Below are positions 1 to 8,627 of a DNA stretch of 35,719 nt, in pieces. The stretch covers positions 1 to 35,719 of the forward strand of contig JAHEZE010000023.1 of assembly GCA_023251235.1 (NCBI GenBank). The letters are read 5' to 3'. The translations under genes and the position numbers were made by a program. Positions within the stretch are counted from its first letter, which is position 1. Each line of letters opens with the position of its first letter. The notes under the pieces are model-generated. The model did no database searches. It was not told the DNA's origin and was given only the letters and a program-made list of their open reading frames with translations. This DNA is from Sphingobacteriales bacterium (GTDB lineage: Bacteria > Bacteroidota > Bacteroidia > Chitinophagales > Chitinophagaceae).

Positions 1-6
1 TTTTTT

Positions 7-1266
7 TTATCCGGGAGTATACACGACTCCTGCTTCCGGGAATATTAATGCAAGTGCAAAGGCAAGGAATGTAACTACCAGGCCATACATAAATATAGAA
101 TATGCAATCCGGAGGTAGCGGTATTTTTTAGACAACACCACACCAAGAAAATAATTATCCTTAATCATGCTGCTATACAAATAATTTTTATCATTCAGCA
201 TTTCTGTCATAGCCCAGTCATAATCCGGTAGACTCATCTGGTGAAAATTACCAAAGAAAAGAAGATTGGTTTTTTTATTCTGAATATCATCTTTGGTAAA
301 CTTACCTGCAGTTACATTAGGCCGGGTAGCTAATATGGAAAACACAATTGAGGTGACATTGACAATAACGAGACATCCGATCGGATACTTCAGGCTTTCA
401 TATGTATCCAGCTTGCTGAATAATGTTGAAATAACAATACTGAGAATAATAGAGTTTACTGAAATAAGAATATTGGCTTTTGAATCGGCCATCTGACTAA
501 GTGCAGCATGGTTGCTTGCCATAATTCTGAAAACGGTAGAAATACCCCGCTCGGTCTGATTCTCTTTTTCTTTTTTCTTTTTCTCTTCAGCTTTTTTCTG
601 TTCTTCTATAGTGGTAATAGCCGGACTCTCTTTTTTCTTTTCTTTTTTTACTTCTTTAACCTCACCATTTTCTTTAATTTTCAATTCCTGCAAATATTTT
701 TCTTTTGCAGGCTGCAGGTATTCTTTAGCATATGTAGTGAAATAATGATGATTTTCCAAAAAGGCGATATTTTTCCTGCGCCATTCCTTTTTAGAAATAT
801 CCATACCGCCAAAGTCATTCAGTTCTTCTCTAAGCAGACGGTTTTTTTCTTTAAATTCATCTGTTCCCAAATGAAAAAGATCGGCATCGCAAATAATCTG
901 TTCAATATGGCTGGTTGGAGATTGGGGTAAACGGGTAGCATTAATGCAGGAGATTACTTTTTCAACAAAAGCCTGCTCGCAATTATGGGCATTTAAAAAA
1001 TCAGTAGCCAGCCGGATGCTGACACTTTCGTGATCTTTAGCCTTGCCGCTGCTAAAACCTGTATCATGAAACCAGGCCGCTAAAAGCAGTGAGAGGCGTT
1101 CATCATCCATTAAATGATAATGATCAGCCATTGTGGTACTGCCCTTTACCACATCCTGTGTATGCACAAGTGTGTGGAAGTGGATGCTTTTATTAACTTT
1201 AGTCTGAAATAAATCAGTTACGTAAGTTTGGGCATCATTTAATAGCTTAACTTGATTTTCGGTCAT
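7..1266 (-). CDS. HD hydrolase fused to Pycsar-type membrane effector domain (PycTM/DUF5706-like)
   Basis: A 419-aa protein with two parts. Residues 25-180 form an HD-type metal-dependent phosphohydrolase: H35, the HD pair at 67-68 (AAWFHDTG) and an Asp at 127 or 129 (CDADLFHLG) are visible. Residues 195-240 are a Lys/Glu-rich linker, probably helical or coiled. Residues 245-415 match the Pycsar effector membrane family: the motif MADSKANILISVNS (259-272) runs into TM1 (about 267-286), TM2 follows at 295-313, and a last TM lies at about 388-410. In Pycsar, a cyclase makes cCMP or cUMP and the TM effector then damages the membrane. HD enzymes often cleave nucleotide phosphoesters, so the fusion could sense or limit such a signal; that is inference. 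No cyclase gene lies in the window. The ATG is only 16 nt from the divergent ATG at 1283, so the promoters must overlap neighbouring coding sequence. Confidence 0.82.
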   Translation of the reverse strand: MTENQVKLLNDAQTYVTDLFQTKVNKSIHFHTLVHTQDVVKGSTTMADHYHLMDDERLSLLLAAWFHDTGFSSGKAKDHESVSIRLATDFLNAHNCEQAFVEKVISCINATRLPQSPTSHIEQIICDADLFHLGTDEFKEKNRLLREELNDFGGMDISKKEWRRKNIAFLENHHYFTTYAKEYLQPAKEKYLQELKIKENGEVKEVKKEKKKESPAITTIEEQKKAEEKKKKEKENQTERGISTVFRIMASNHAALSQMADSKANILISVNSIILSIVISTLFSKLDTYESLKYPIGCLVIVNVTSIVFSILATRPNVTAGKFTKDDIQNKKTNLLFFGNFHQMSLPDYDWAMTEMLNDKNYLYSSMIKDNYFLGVVLSKKYRYLRIAYSIFMYGLVVTFLAFALALIFPEAGVVYTPG

Positions 1267-1282
1267 AGTTTAAATATATCGC

Positions 1283-2170
1283 ATGATAAATGTAGAAAAA
1301 AACAATCGAAGCAGGATTTTAATATCTGAGAATTTACCAGTTTTTATTATTTCCCTCTTTGTTATGTTGTTTATTCTTGCCTGCAGGCATAAAGTAACGG
1401 TATTAAAATCACCTCCCCATTATGATTTTAGTATGCCGGACATCATCAAACTGGATCTCAGGCTACAGGAAATATCAGGCCTTGCATGGAATAGCGAAAG
1501 AAATAAATTTTATGCTATTCAGGATGAATCGGGGAAACTTTATTTACTGGATAGGGAAACAAAGGAGATTGATTCAATTTATGTATTTGGTGGTAAAGGT
1601 GATTATGAAGATGTAGCCCTCGATAATGGAGTTTCCTATATATTAAGAAGCGATGGTTTGATAACACGATTTAATAAAGATAGTTTGGGCAATACGTCGG
1701 GTACCGAAGTTGGAAAAATAAAACCGGGAGGTAATGTTGATTTTGAAACTATGTATTTTGATCCCGACCGAAAGGCATTGGTTGTATTATGTAAAAATTG
1801 TGAGGCAGATGAAAAAAACAAAGTCAGCGCCTATTCTTTTTATGTTGACTCATCGGGCTTTGACCCCAAACCAATTTACCAGATAGATCGTGAAGCAGTA
1901 CAAAAACTGGCAACAGAAAAAACTTCACATCTGCAGCCATCAGCGGCTGCTATAAATCCGCAGTTGAAAAAACTTTTTATTTTATCTTCAGCCAGCAGCC
2001 AGCTTGTTATTGCTGACTTGAATGGAAATGTGGAAGGCGTATATGTACTGGCAAAAAAATGGTTTCCTCAGCCAGAAGGTATTTGTTTTAAACAAAGCGG
2101 TGATATGTATATTTCTAATGAAGGAGGTACCGGCAAAGCAACACTTATCAAATTCCTTTATAAACCGTAA
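1283..2170 (+). CDS. SdiA-regulated / YjiK-like lipoprotein
   Basis: A 295-aa predicted lipoprotein. The N-terminus has a hydrophobic segment (about 18-33) ending in the lipobox LFILAC, with Cys34 as the lipidation site. The rest resembles the SdiA-regulated domain family (E. coli YjiK), a beta-propeller-like fold. Supporting stretches are ISGLAWNSERNKFYAIQDE near residue 64, GDYEDVALDNG, NVDFETMYFD and QPEGICFKQSGDMYISNEGG near the C-terminus. These Glu/Asp-rich strand turns are typical of the family. The biochemical function of the family is not established. The n-region before the hydrophobic stretch is long (17 residues), but no better start codon exists, so the ATG at 1283 is kept. It is divergent from the HD-PycTM gene with a 16-nt gap. 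The large phosphatase-barrel gene follows 66 nt downstream on the same strand. Confidence 0.75.
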   Translation: MINVEKNNRSRILISENLPVFIISLFVMLFILACRHKVTVLKSPPHYDFSMPDIIKLDLRLQEISGLAWNSERNKFYAIQDESGKLYLLDRETKEIDSIYVFGGKGDYEDVALDNGVSYILRSDGLITRFNKDSLGNTSGTEVGKIKPGGNVDFETMYFDPDRKALVVLCKNCEADEKNKVSAYSFYVDSSGFDPKPIYQIDREAVQKLATEKTSHLQPSAAAINPQLKKLFILSSASSQLVIADLNGNVEGVYVLAKKWFPQPEGICFKQSGDMYISNEGGTGKATLIKFLYKP

Positions 2171-2236
2171 CTTATTGGCCTGAAACTGTATATTAGTAAT
2201 TGAATAACTAATTATTTTACTCTTAACTAATTTAAC

Positions 2237-5200
2237 ATGAAACTGCTTTTTCCACTTTGTTTTTTACTTTTTATTTCCTCCTTTAATAGCAATGCACAAA
2301 AGGATGATATTTTAAGTAGAATTATCCTTATTGGTGATGCGGGCCGTATTGTAAATGGTAAAAACGCTGTTGTTGAAAAAGCAAGATCTTTATTTAATAT
2401 AAATGATGGTCATACACAGGTAATTTACCTTGGCGATAATGTTTATGAATATGGTCTTCCGGATGAATCTTCTAAAGATTTTGATGCAAAGAAAAAAATT
2501 CTTGATGCACAGGTAAGCCTTGTACAGGGCACAGGGGCCCATGCCTGGTTTGTTCCCGGAAATCATGACTGGAAAAAAGGAAAAGAAGGAGGATGGCAGC
2601 AATTAAAAAATCAACAGAAATACCTGGAGTCACTTCAGTTGCCAAATGTGGAAATGCTGCCAAAGAATGGATGTCCCGGCCCGGTTGAAGTGGTGGTAAG
2701 CGATAAAGTGGTTCTCGTTTTTATGGATAGTGAGTGGTGGCTGGAACAATTAGAAAAACCCGGGGTTGGGTCTGGTTGTGATTGCGAAACACAAGATGAA
2801 GTGATTACTATGTTAAAAGAAATTGCTTCTTTAAATTCTGACAAGCTGATGATTGTTGCCATGCATCATCCCTTTTATACACATGGCCATCACGGAGGAA
2901 ATTTCACACTTCGTCAACACCTGTTTCCATTTACTGATGCGGTAAAAGGACTTTATATTCCATTACCGGTTATTGGTTCTATTTATCCAATTACAAGAGG
3001 CTGGTTTGGTACTACTCAGGATATTAAAAATCCCAAATACAAAACATTAATTGAGGAAGTGGAAGGTGCTTTAAAAAATCATCCCAATGTAATCCAGGTT
3101 GCAGGCCATGATCATGGACTTCAGTTTTTGCAAAAAGATAGTATCAGTTATGTTGTAAGCGGTGCAGGTGCTCAAACTACTAAGGTAAAAAAAGGAAAAT
3201 ATTCTCTCTTTGCTGATAATGAAACAGGCTTTGCTGTTCTTGAAATAACACAAAGCGGGAAAGTAACAGTAAAATTTTATACTGATAAAAGCGAAAGCAA
3301 CACACAGCCTGTTTACACAACAGCACTTAAAACAATTGAACCGGGTAAAGAAAAAAATGTTCCAATCGAAACGATCGTGGCTAAGTTTCCTGATTCGGTA
3401 TCCGTTATTGGGTCCACCATATTTAAAGCCAATGGGTTTAAAAAAATGATGAGTGGGAGCAATTACCGTAAGGAGTGGGGTGAATCTGTAAAGGCGCCGG
3501 TAATTGATCTGGGAAAAGAAATGGGCGGATTAACTATCGGAGTACGTGGAGGCGGCCACCAGACAAAATCATTGCGACTTGAAAATCCTTCCGGAAACGA
3601 ATATGTAATCCGTGCCGTTCAAAAAACTGTAACGGACGCTGCCCTACCTCCCGATCTTAGGGGAACATTTGTAAAAGATCTTGTGCAGGACGGTGTCTCT
3701 GCATCTTATCCCTATGCTGCTTTATCTGTTCCTGTTTTGGCAGATGCAGCCGGTGTTCATCATGCCAATCCAAAATTAGTTTATGTGCCGGATGATCCCA
3801 GATTAGGAAAATACAAAATTGATTTTGCCAACACCATGTGTCTTCTGGAAGAAAGAGAACCCGGGGGTTTTAAAAAAACTATTAATACTGCCGAGCTTTA
3901 TGATAAACTTCAGGATGATAATGACAATCATGTTGATCAAAACGAATTTTTAAAAGCCCGTTTGCTGGATATGTTCATCATGGATTTTGACAGACATGAA
4001 GACCAATGGCGCTGGGGTGTGGTAGATGAAGGAAAAGGGAACAGGTATGTAGCATTACCAAGAGACAGGGACCAGGCATTTTTTATCAACAACGGATATT
4101 TTGGATGGGTTGCCAGCCAACCCTGGATCACCCCGCAAGTACAAGGCTTCCGGAGCAAAGCAAGGAATATCAAGATATATAATTTTAATGCCCGCAGCCT
4201 CGACCGTAATCTTTTGAATGAATTGTCTGATGCAGACTGGAAAAAAGCCAGTGAAGAATTAAATGCTGCGATGAAAGATGAAGTGATAGAAAAAGCTCTT
4301 GCAAAGCAGCCAGATGAAATAAAAAAATATTCCTATAACAAAATTATCAACAAGCTGAAAGAAAGAAGAAAATACTACCCCGGCGAAATGATGACATACT
4401 ATCGTTTTATTTCAAAAATTGTGAATGTAGCAGGCAGCGATAAAAAAGAATTATTTGATGTAAACCGGGAAGCGGATGGCTTTGTTACAGTCACTGTAAG
4501 TAAAATAGCAAAAGATGGTTCTGTGTCAACAAAAATGTATGAGAGAAAATTCGATCCTTCCGTAACGAAAGAACTCCGGCTGTATGGATTAGGCGGAGAC
4601 GATAAATTCAATATTCATGGGGAGGGTAATAAAATAAAAATAAGGATCATCGGAGGCAAGGGAGAGGACCTCTTTGAAAATTCATCCCGTGGTGGAAAAA
4701 CATTTGTTTATGATCTGAATACGGAACAAAATAAATTCAATGGTAATTTTTCTATGAAGCTTTCTGATAAACCAGAAGTAAACAATTATCAAAAAATTTA
4801 TTATAAGTATAATTATTGGATGCCATTTCTTTCATTTGCATATAACAGGGATGATGGTTTATTTCTGGGTGGTTCACTGAAACATATTACACACAGTTTC
4901 CGTAAAGAACCATATGCCACCAGCCAGCAAATTTCTATCAATCATTCATTAGCTACCAAGTCGTATAATTTCAAGTACAATGGAGAATTTATTAAGGCGA
5001 TCGGTTCAATGGATCTTTTATTGAATGCAGATATAAAAGCGCCAAGAGCTGTTACCAACTTTTTCGGTTATGGAAATGAAACCATATCAAAAGTTAAAAC
5101 CACACCGCTAAAAATAAATTATTACCGCACACGGTACACAATGGGGGACATGTCCATACTATTTAGAAAGGGGAGTAAGCATTTTGATTTCTCTTTTGGC

Positions 5201-5872
5201 CCGGCGTACCAGTTTTATAATTTAGATTCAAATGATAACAAAGGAAGAATTATTCTAAAGCCATCAGAAAGCGGAATTCCAGTTACAAAAGTTACACAAA
5301 AGAAATCCTATCTGGGCGGTGAATTTAATATTGGAATAGATACCCGTAACAACGCTGCAATACCCATAAGAGGGATCAATTGGCAAACTACTTTAAAAGT
5401 TATGAGCGGCTTAAATGGCAATAGTAATAGTCTTACACAGCTAAACAGTGATTTGGCTGTTTACATGAGTTTTTCCAGGAATCCCAAAATTGTTCTTGCT
5501 ACAAGGTTTGGCGGCGGCATCAATTTTACCAAGAACTTCGAATTTTTCCAGGCCCAATATCTGGGCGGAACATTGAATATGCGTGGTTTCAGAAAATACA
5601 GATTTGCCGGAAAATCGATGGCGTATAATAATACAGATATCCGGATTAAAATAGCAGATTTCCGTACTTACCTGTTTCCTGGTTCACTCGGTATTCTTTT
5701 CTTTAATGATATTGGAAGAGTTTGGGTAGGTAATGATACATCCACCAAATGGCATACCGGCTATGGCGGGGGTATTTGGATATCTCCTTTGCGAAGATTA
5801 GTGGTTGCAGTTTCTATTGCAAAATCAACAGAGGAAACTTTACCGGTTATAAGTTTTGGATTCCAATTCTAA
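2237..5872 (+). CDS. Purple-acid-phosphatase-like domain + kinase-like domain + outer-membrane beta-barrel
   Basis: A 1211-aa exported protein with a signal peptide (1-20, cleaved near SNA-QKD). Residues 28-340 are a calcineurin-like phosphoesterase of the purple acid phosphatase type, with all five motifs: GDAG 33-36, GDNVY 66-70, GNHD 108-111, AMHH 208-211 and GHDH 290-293. Residues 395-760 are a domain shared with the next gene. It has a strand lysine candidate K463, DRHEDQW at 585-591 and PRDRDQAFF from 608, an order reminiscent of HipA/Fam20C/PI-kinase-like catalytic loops (inference). Two Gly/Asp motifs follow (GGDDKF 786-791, GGKGEDLF 806-813). Residues about 830-1211 form a BamA/TamA-like 16-strand-type barrel ending in FGFQF, with the terminal Phe of a beta-signal. 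The start is supported by the signal peptide. No POTRA repeats were recognised. The domain joining is plausible as a surface or periplasmic phosphate-handling protein, but its substrate is unknown. Confidence 0.85.
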   Translation: MKLLFPLCFLLFISSFNSNAQKDDILSRIILIGDAGRIVNGKNAVVEKARSLFNINDGHTQVIYLGDNVYEYGLPDESSKDFDAKKKILDAQVSLVQGTGAHAWFVPGNHDWKKGKEGGWQQLKNQQKYLESLQLPNVEMLPKNGCPGPVEVVVSDKVVLVFMDSEWWLEQLEKPGVGSGCDCETQDEVITMLKEIASLNSDKLMIVAMHHPFYTHGHHGGNFTLRQHLFPFTDAVKGLYIPLPVIGSIYPITRGWFGTTQDIKNPKYKTLIEEVEGALKNHPNVIQVAGHDHGLQFLQKDSISYVVSGAGAQTTKVKKGKYSLFADNETGFAVLEITQSGKVTVKFYTDKSESNTQPVYTTALKTIEPGKEKNVPIETIVAKFPDSVSVIGSTIFKANGFKKMMSGSNYRKEWGESVKAPVIDLGKEMGGLTIGVRGGGHQTKSLRLENPSGNEYVIRAVQKTVTDAALPPDLRGTFVKDLVQDGVSASYPYAALSVPVLADAAGVHHANPKLVYVPDDPRLGKYKIDFANTMCLLEEREPGGFKKTINTAELYDKLQDDNDNHVDQNEFLKARLLDMFIMDFDRHEDQWRWGVVDEGKGNRYVALPRDRDQAFFINNGYFGWVASQPWITPQVQGFRSKARNIKIYNFNARSLDRNLLNELSDADWKKASEELNAAMKDEVIEKALAKQPDEIKKYSYNKIINKLKERRKYYPGEMMTYYRFISKIVNVAGSDKKELFDVNREADGFVTVTVSKIAKDGSVSTKMYERKFDPSVTKELRLYGLGGDDKFNIHGEGNKIKIRIIGGKGEDLFENSSRGGKTFVYDLNTEQNKFNGNFSMKLSDKPEVNNYQKIYYKYNYWMPFLSFAYNRDDGLFLGGSLKHITHSFRKEPYATSQQISINHSLATKSYNFKYNGEFIKAIGSMDLLLNADIKAPRAVTNFFGYGNETISKVKTTPLKINYYRTRYTMGDMSILFRKGSKHFDFSFGPAYQFYNLDSNDNKGRIILKPSESGIPVTKVTQKKSYLGGEFNIGIDTRNNAAIPIRGINWQTTLKVMSGLNGNSNSLTQLNSDLAVYMSFSRNPKIVLATRFGGGINFTKNFEFFQAQYLGGTLNMRGFRKYRFAGKSMAYNNTDIRIKIADFRTYLFPGSLGILFFNDIGRVWVGNDTSTKWHTGYGGGIWISPLRRLVVAVSIAKSTEETLPVISFGFQF

Positions 5873-5969
5873 TTTATCTTACCAGTTTAATAACTATACA
5901 ATGCTTTTTATTTAAGTCAAAAAAATTGTATATTTAATTTGTGCATAACAGTTTACTTAAATCATTCAT

Positions 5970-8558
5970 ATGAACTGCTTAAGCCGGCTATTGCCTTTTA
6001 GAGGAATTTTATTGGTATCAACAATTTTGTCATCGATAATAAGTACTGCCCAGACCGATTCAGCCACCTCAGTTGGTTCTACTTTTTTCAAGATGAATAG
6101 TTCAAAAAATTTCTGGATGGGGGCCAACTACAGAAAAGAATGGACAACCCCCATCAAAGTTCCGGTGATCAATTTGGCCAGTGAAAGAGGAGGCCTGACG
6201 CCGGTAAAGCTTGGCGGAGGTAAACAAACCAAATCACTCAGGCTGGAAGACCCCACTGGCCGTCAATACACTCTTCGCTCAATACAAAAATTTATCACTG
6301 CTAAAACCCTGCCGCCTGAACTGCAAAGCGAAGCTGCAGAAGACCTCGTTGCCGATGGTGTTTCGGCTTCTTATCCTTATGCCACTTTATCCATACCAGC
6401 TTTGGCTGATGCAGCCGGGGTGCCTTATGGAAAAGTAAAACTGGTTTATATTCCTGATGATCCACGGTTGGGTGAATTTCGCCAGACCTTTGCCAACATG
6501 CTGGCTCTGTTCGAAGAAAGACTTCCTGAATCGGTAAGCAAAGGGTACAGTACAGATGAGGTAGTGGAAAAACTGAAAGAAGATAATGATGATAATGTAG
6601 ATCAGAAAGCATTGTTGCGGGCAAGAATACTGGATATGTTCGTGATGGATCTTGACCGGCATGAAGACCAATGGCAGTGGGGCGCCATTGATAAAGACAA
6701 AGGCAAAACATATTTTCCCATTCCGCGGGACAGAGATCAAGCTTTTTTTACCAACCAGGGTGTTATTCCCGGTATGATAAAGTGGCCCTGGCTGGTACCA
6801 CAAATTGAAGGATTTAAGCCACAGGCAAAAAATATTAATCGCTTCAATTTTGCTGCACGTAATCTTGACCGGTTCTTTTTAAATGAACTTAGTGAGCAGG
6901 ATTGGAAAAAAGAAGTGGAAACTTTTCTTCCTAAAATGGCGGACGAGCTGATTGAAAAAGCATTGAACCAGCAACCTGCTGAAATAAGACCTATATCTGC
7001 GGATAAACTCATTAGCATCCTGAAAGCCCGTCGCCAATACCTGGCCAGAGAGGTAATGAGGTATTATCGGTTTCTTGCTGAAATAGTGAGCATAACCGGA
7101 AGTGATAAAAAGGAATTGTTTGACATTACCAAAAACAGAGATGGGTCAGTGTTGGTCCGGGTATTTAAAATCACAAAGGAAGGCGAACAATCGATCAAAA
7201 TGTATGAAAGACTTTTTGATCCTGCTGATACCAAAGAACTCCGGCTCTATGCTTTTGGCGGTGATGACAAGTTTATCATAAATGGGAAGAATGATAAAAT
7301 CAAAATAAGAATGATTGGTGGGGAGGGGAAGGATAACTTTGAAAGTACATCGGGTGGCAGAGGAATTGTATATGACAGAAAAAAAGAAAACAATAAACTA
7401 AGAGGCAACCTTAAGAATAAAATGGCTGATGATACACTGGTTAATTCTTATCAAAGGATTTTTTATAAATATAACCAGGTCATCCCTTTCCTGTCTGTAA
7501 ACTATAACCAGGACGATGGTCTGTTTCTTGGGTTTTCACTGAAATTCATTAATCACGGCTTTCGCAAAACTCCCTATAAAAGTATCCATGAGTTTATGAT
7601 CAGCCATGCTCTCGCCACCAATTCTTTTAGTTTCCGTTATTCTTCAGAGTATATTGGTGTATTGGGAAGGAGTATTGACTTGCTTACGGACATTGATATC
7701 AAAGCGCCGAATAATACCACCAACTTTTTTGGCTATGGCGCTGAATCTGTTTATGACAAAACAAAACCAGGCAAATTCAGATATTATCGGGCAAGATATA
7801 ATCTGGGTAATCTTTCTATGATGTTAAGAAAGCGGTTTTCAGATAAAGTTATGATCGCTGTGGGGCCAACCTACCAGTTTTATTCATTGGACTCAACGAA
7901 TAACCGAAACCGCAATATCGTAAAGCCAGACTATATCACCGGACTTGATCAAGGCACTCTTTATGGCAAACAATCTTACTTTGGTTTTAAAGCATCCCTG
8001 GTGGTAGATACAAGAGATAATAAGGTAGTGCCAATGAAAGGTATTTACTGGCAAACCAATTTTAACTATTTATCCGGTTTGAATGATAATAGTTATGAAG
8101 TAAGGCAGCTAAATTCTGATTTTACATTTTACCTGAACATTATACCCAAGACACTGGTACTTGCCAACCGCATAGGTGGTGGGCATAACTTCGGGTACAA
8201 TTTTTTAAACTACTTCATGCCGTTTGAATTTTATCATGCCCAATATTTAGGCAGCGAAGATAACCTGAGGGGTTATCGCAAATACAGATTCGCAGGACGG
8301 TCTAAAGTTTATAACAATACAGAAATCCGATTGCGTTTGGCTAATTTCAGAACTTATCTATTCCCCGGTGCATTAGGTATACTTGCTTTTTATGATACAG
8401 GCAGAATTTGGGATCTTACCAATAGCAATAATAAATGGTTGAGCGGTTACGGCGCAGGCTTCTGGATTTCTCCGTTAAAAAGACTTGTGTTTTCCATTTC
8501 CTTCACGGCTTCAAAAGAAGACAAACTGCCGCTGGTTGGTTTGGGATGGAAATTTTAA
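5970..8558 (+). CDS. Outer-membrane barrel protein with kinase-like domain (paralog lacking the phosphatase)
   Basis: An 862-aa paralog of the upstream gene, 97 nt downstream. After a signal peptide (about 1-28, ending STAQ) it aligns at once with residue 392 onwards of the 1211-aa protein: GSTFFKMN against GSTIFKAN, NYRKEW in both, and KSLRLEDPTG against KSLRLENPSG. The phosphatase domain is therefore absent rather than broken. The same candidate catalytic positions are kept: K107 (TLRSIQK), DRHEDQW 229-235 and PRDRDQAFF from 252. The paired GGDDKF and GGEGKDNF motifs are also present. The C-terminal part, about 480-862, is an Omp85-like barrel that ends GLGWKF with terminal Phe. The pair most likely arose by tandem duplication with gain or loss of the N-terminal domain. 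Role unknown; an outer-membrane location is well supported. Confidence 0.83.
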   Translation: MNCLSRLLPFRGILLVSTILSSIISTAQTDSATSVGSTFFKMNSSKNFWMGANYRKEWTTPIKVPVINLASERGGLTPVKLGGGKQTKSLRLEDPTGRQYTLRSIQKFITAKTLPPELQSEAAEDLVADGVSASYPYATLSIPALADAAGVPYGKVKLVYIPDDPRLGEFRQTFANMLALFEERLPESVSKGYSTDEVVEKLKEDNDDNVDQKALLRARILDMFVMDLDRHEDQWQWGAIDKDKGKTYFPIPRDRDQAFFTNQGVIPGMIKWPWLVPQIEGFKPQAKNINRFNFAARNLDRFFLNELSEQDWKKEVETFLPKMADELIEKALNQQPAEIRPISADKLISILKARRQYLAREVMRYYRFLAEIVSITGSDKKELFDITKNRDGSVLVRVFKITKEGEQSIKMYERLFDPADTKELRLYAFGGDDKFIINGKNDKIKIRMIGGEGKDNFESTSGGRGIVYDRKKENNKLRGNLKNKMADDTLVNSYQRIFYKYNQVIPFLSVNYNQDDGLFLGFSLKFINHGFRKTPYKSIHEFMISHALATNSFSFRYSSEYIGVLGRSIDLLTDIDIKAPNNTTNFFGYGAESVYDKTKPGKFRYYRARYNLGNLSMMLRKRFSDKVMIAVGPTYQFYSLDSTNNRNRNIVKPDYITGLDQGTLYGKQSYFGFKASLVVDTRDNKVVPMKGIYWQTNFNYLSGLNDNSYEVRQLNSDFTFYLNIIPKTLVLANRIGGGHNFGYNFLNYFMPFEFYHAQYLGSEDNLRGYRKYRFAGRSKVYNNTEIRLRLANFRTYLFPGALGILAFYDTGRIWDLTNSNNKWLSGYGAGFWISPLKRLVFSISFTASKEDKLPLVGLGWKF

Positions 8559-8627
8559 AATTACATTCTGACTAATTGAGAAAGATCGCATTTTATCAGC
8601 CCCCTCCCTTTTTGAATAACTGATTTC

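Noticed and set aside
508-930. Long Phe-rich plus-strand reading frame
   Set aside because: It is the antisense of the Lys/Glu-rich linker and HD region of the minus-strand gene; composition is purine/pyrimidine-driven and there is no family match.
6301-6803. Two overlapping minus-strand frames of about 137 aa
   Set aside because: They lie wholly inside the conserved 862-aa paralog gene and have no recognisable domain.
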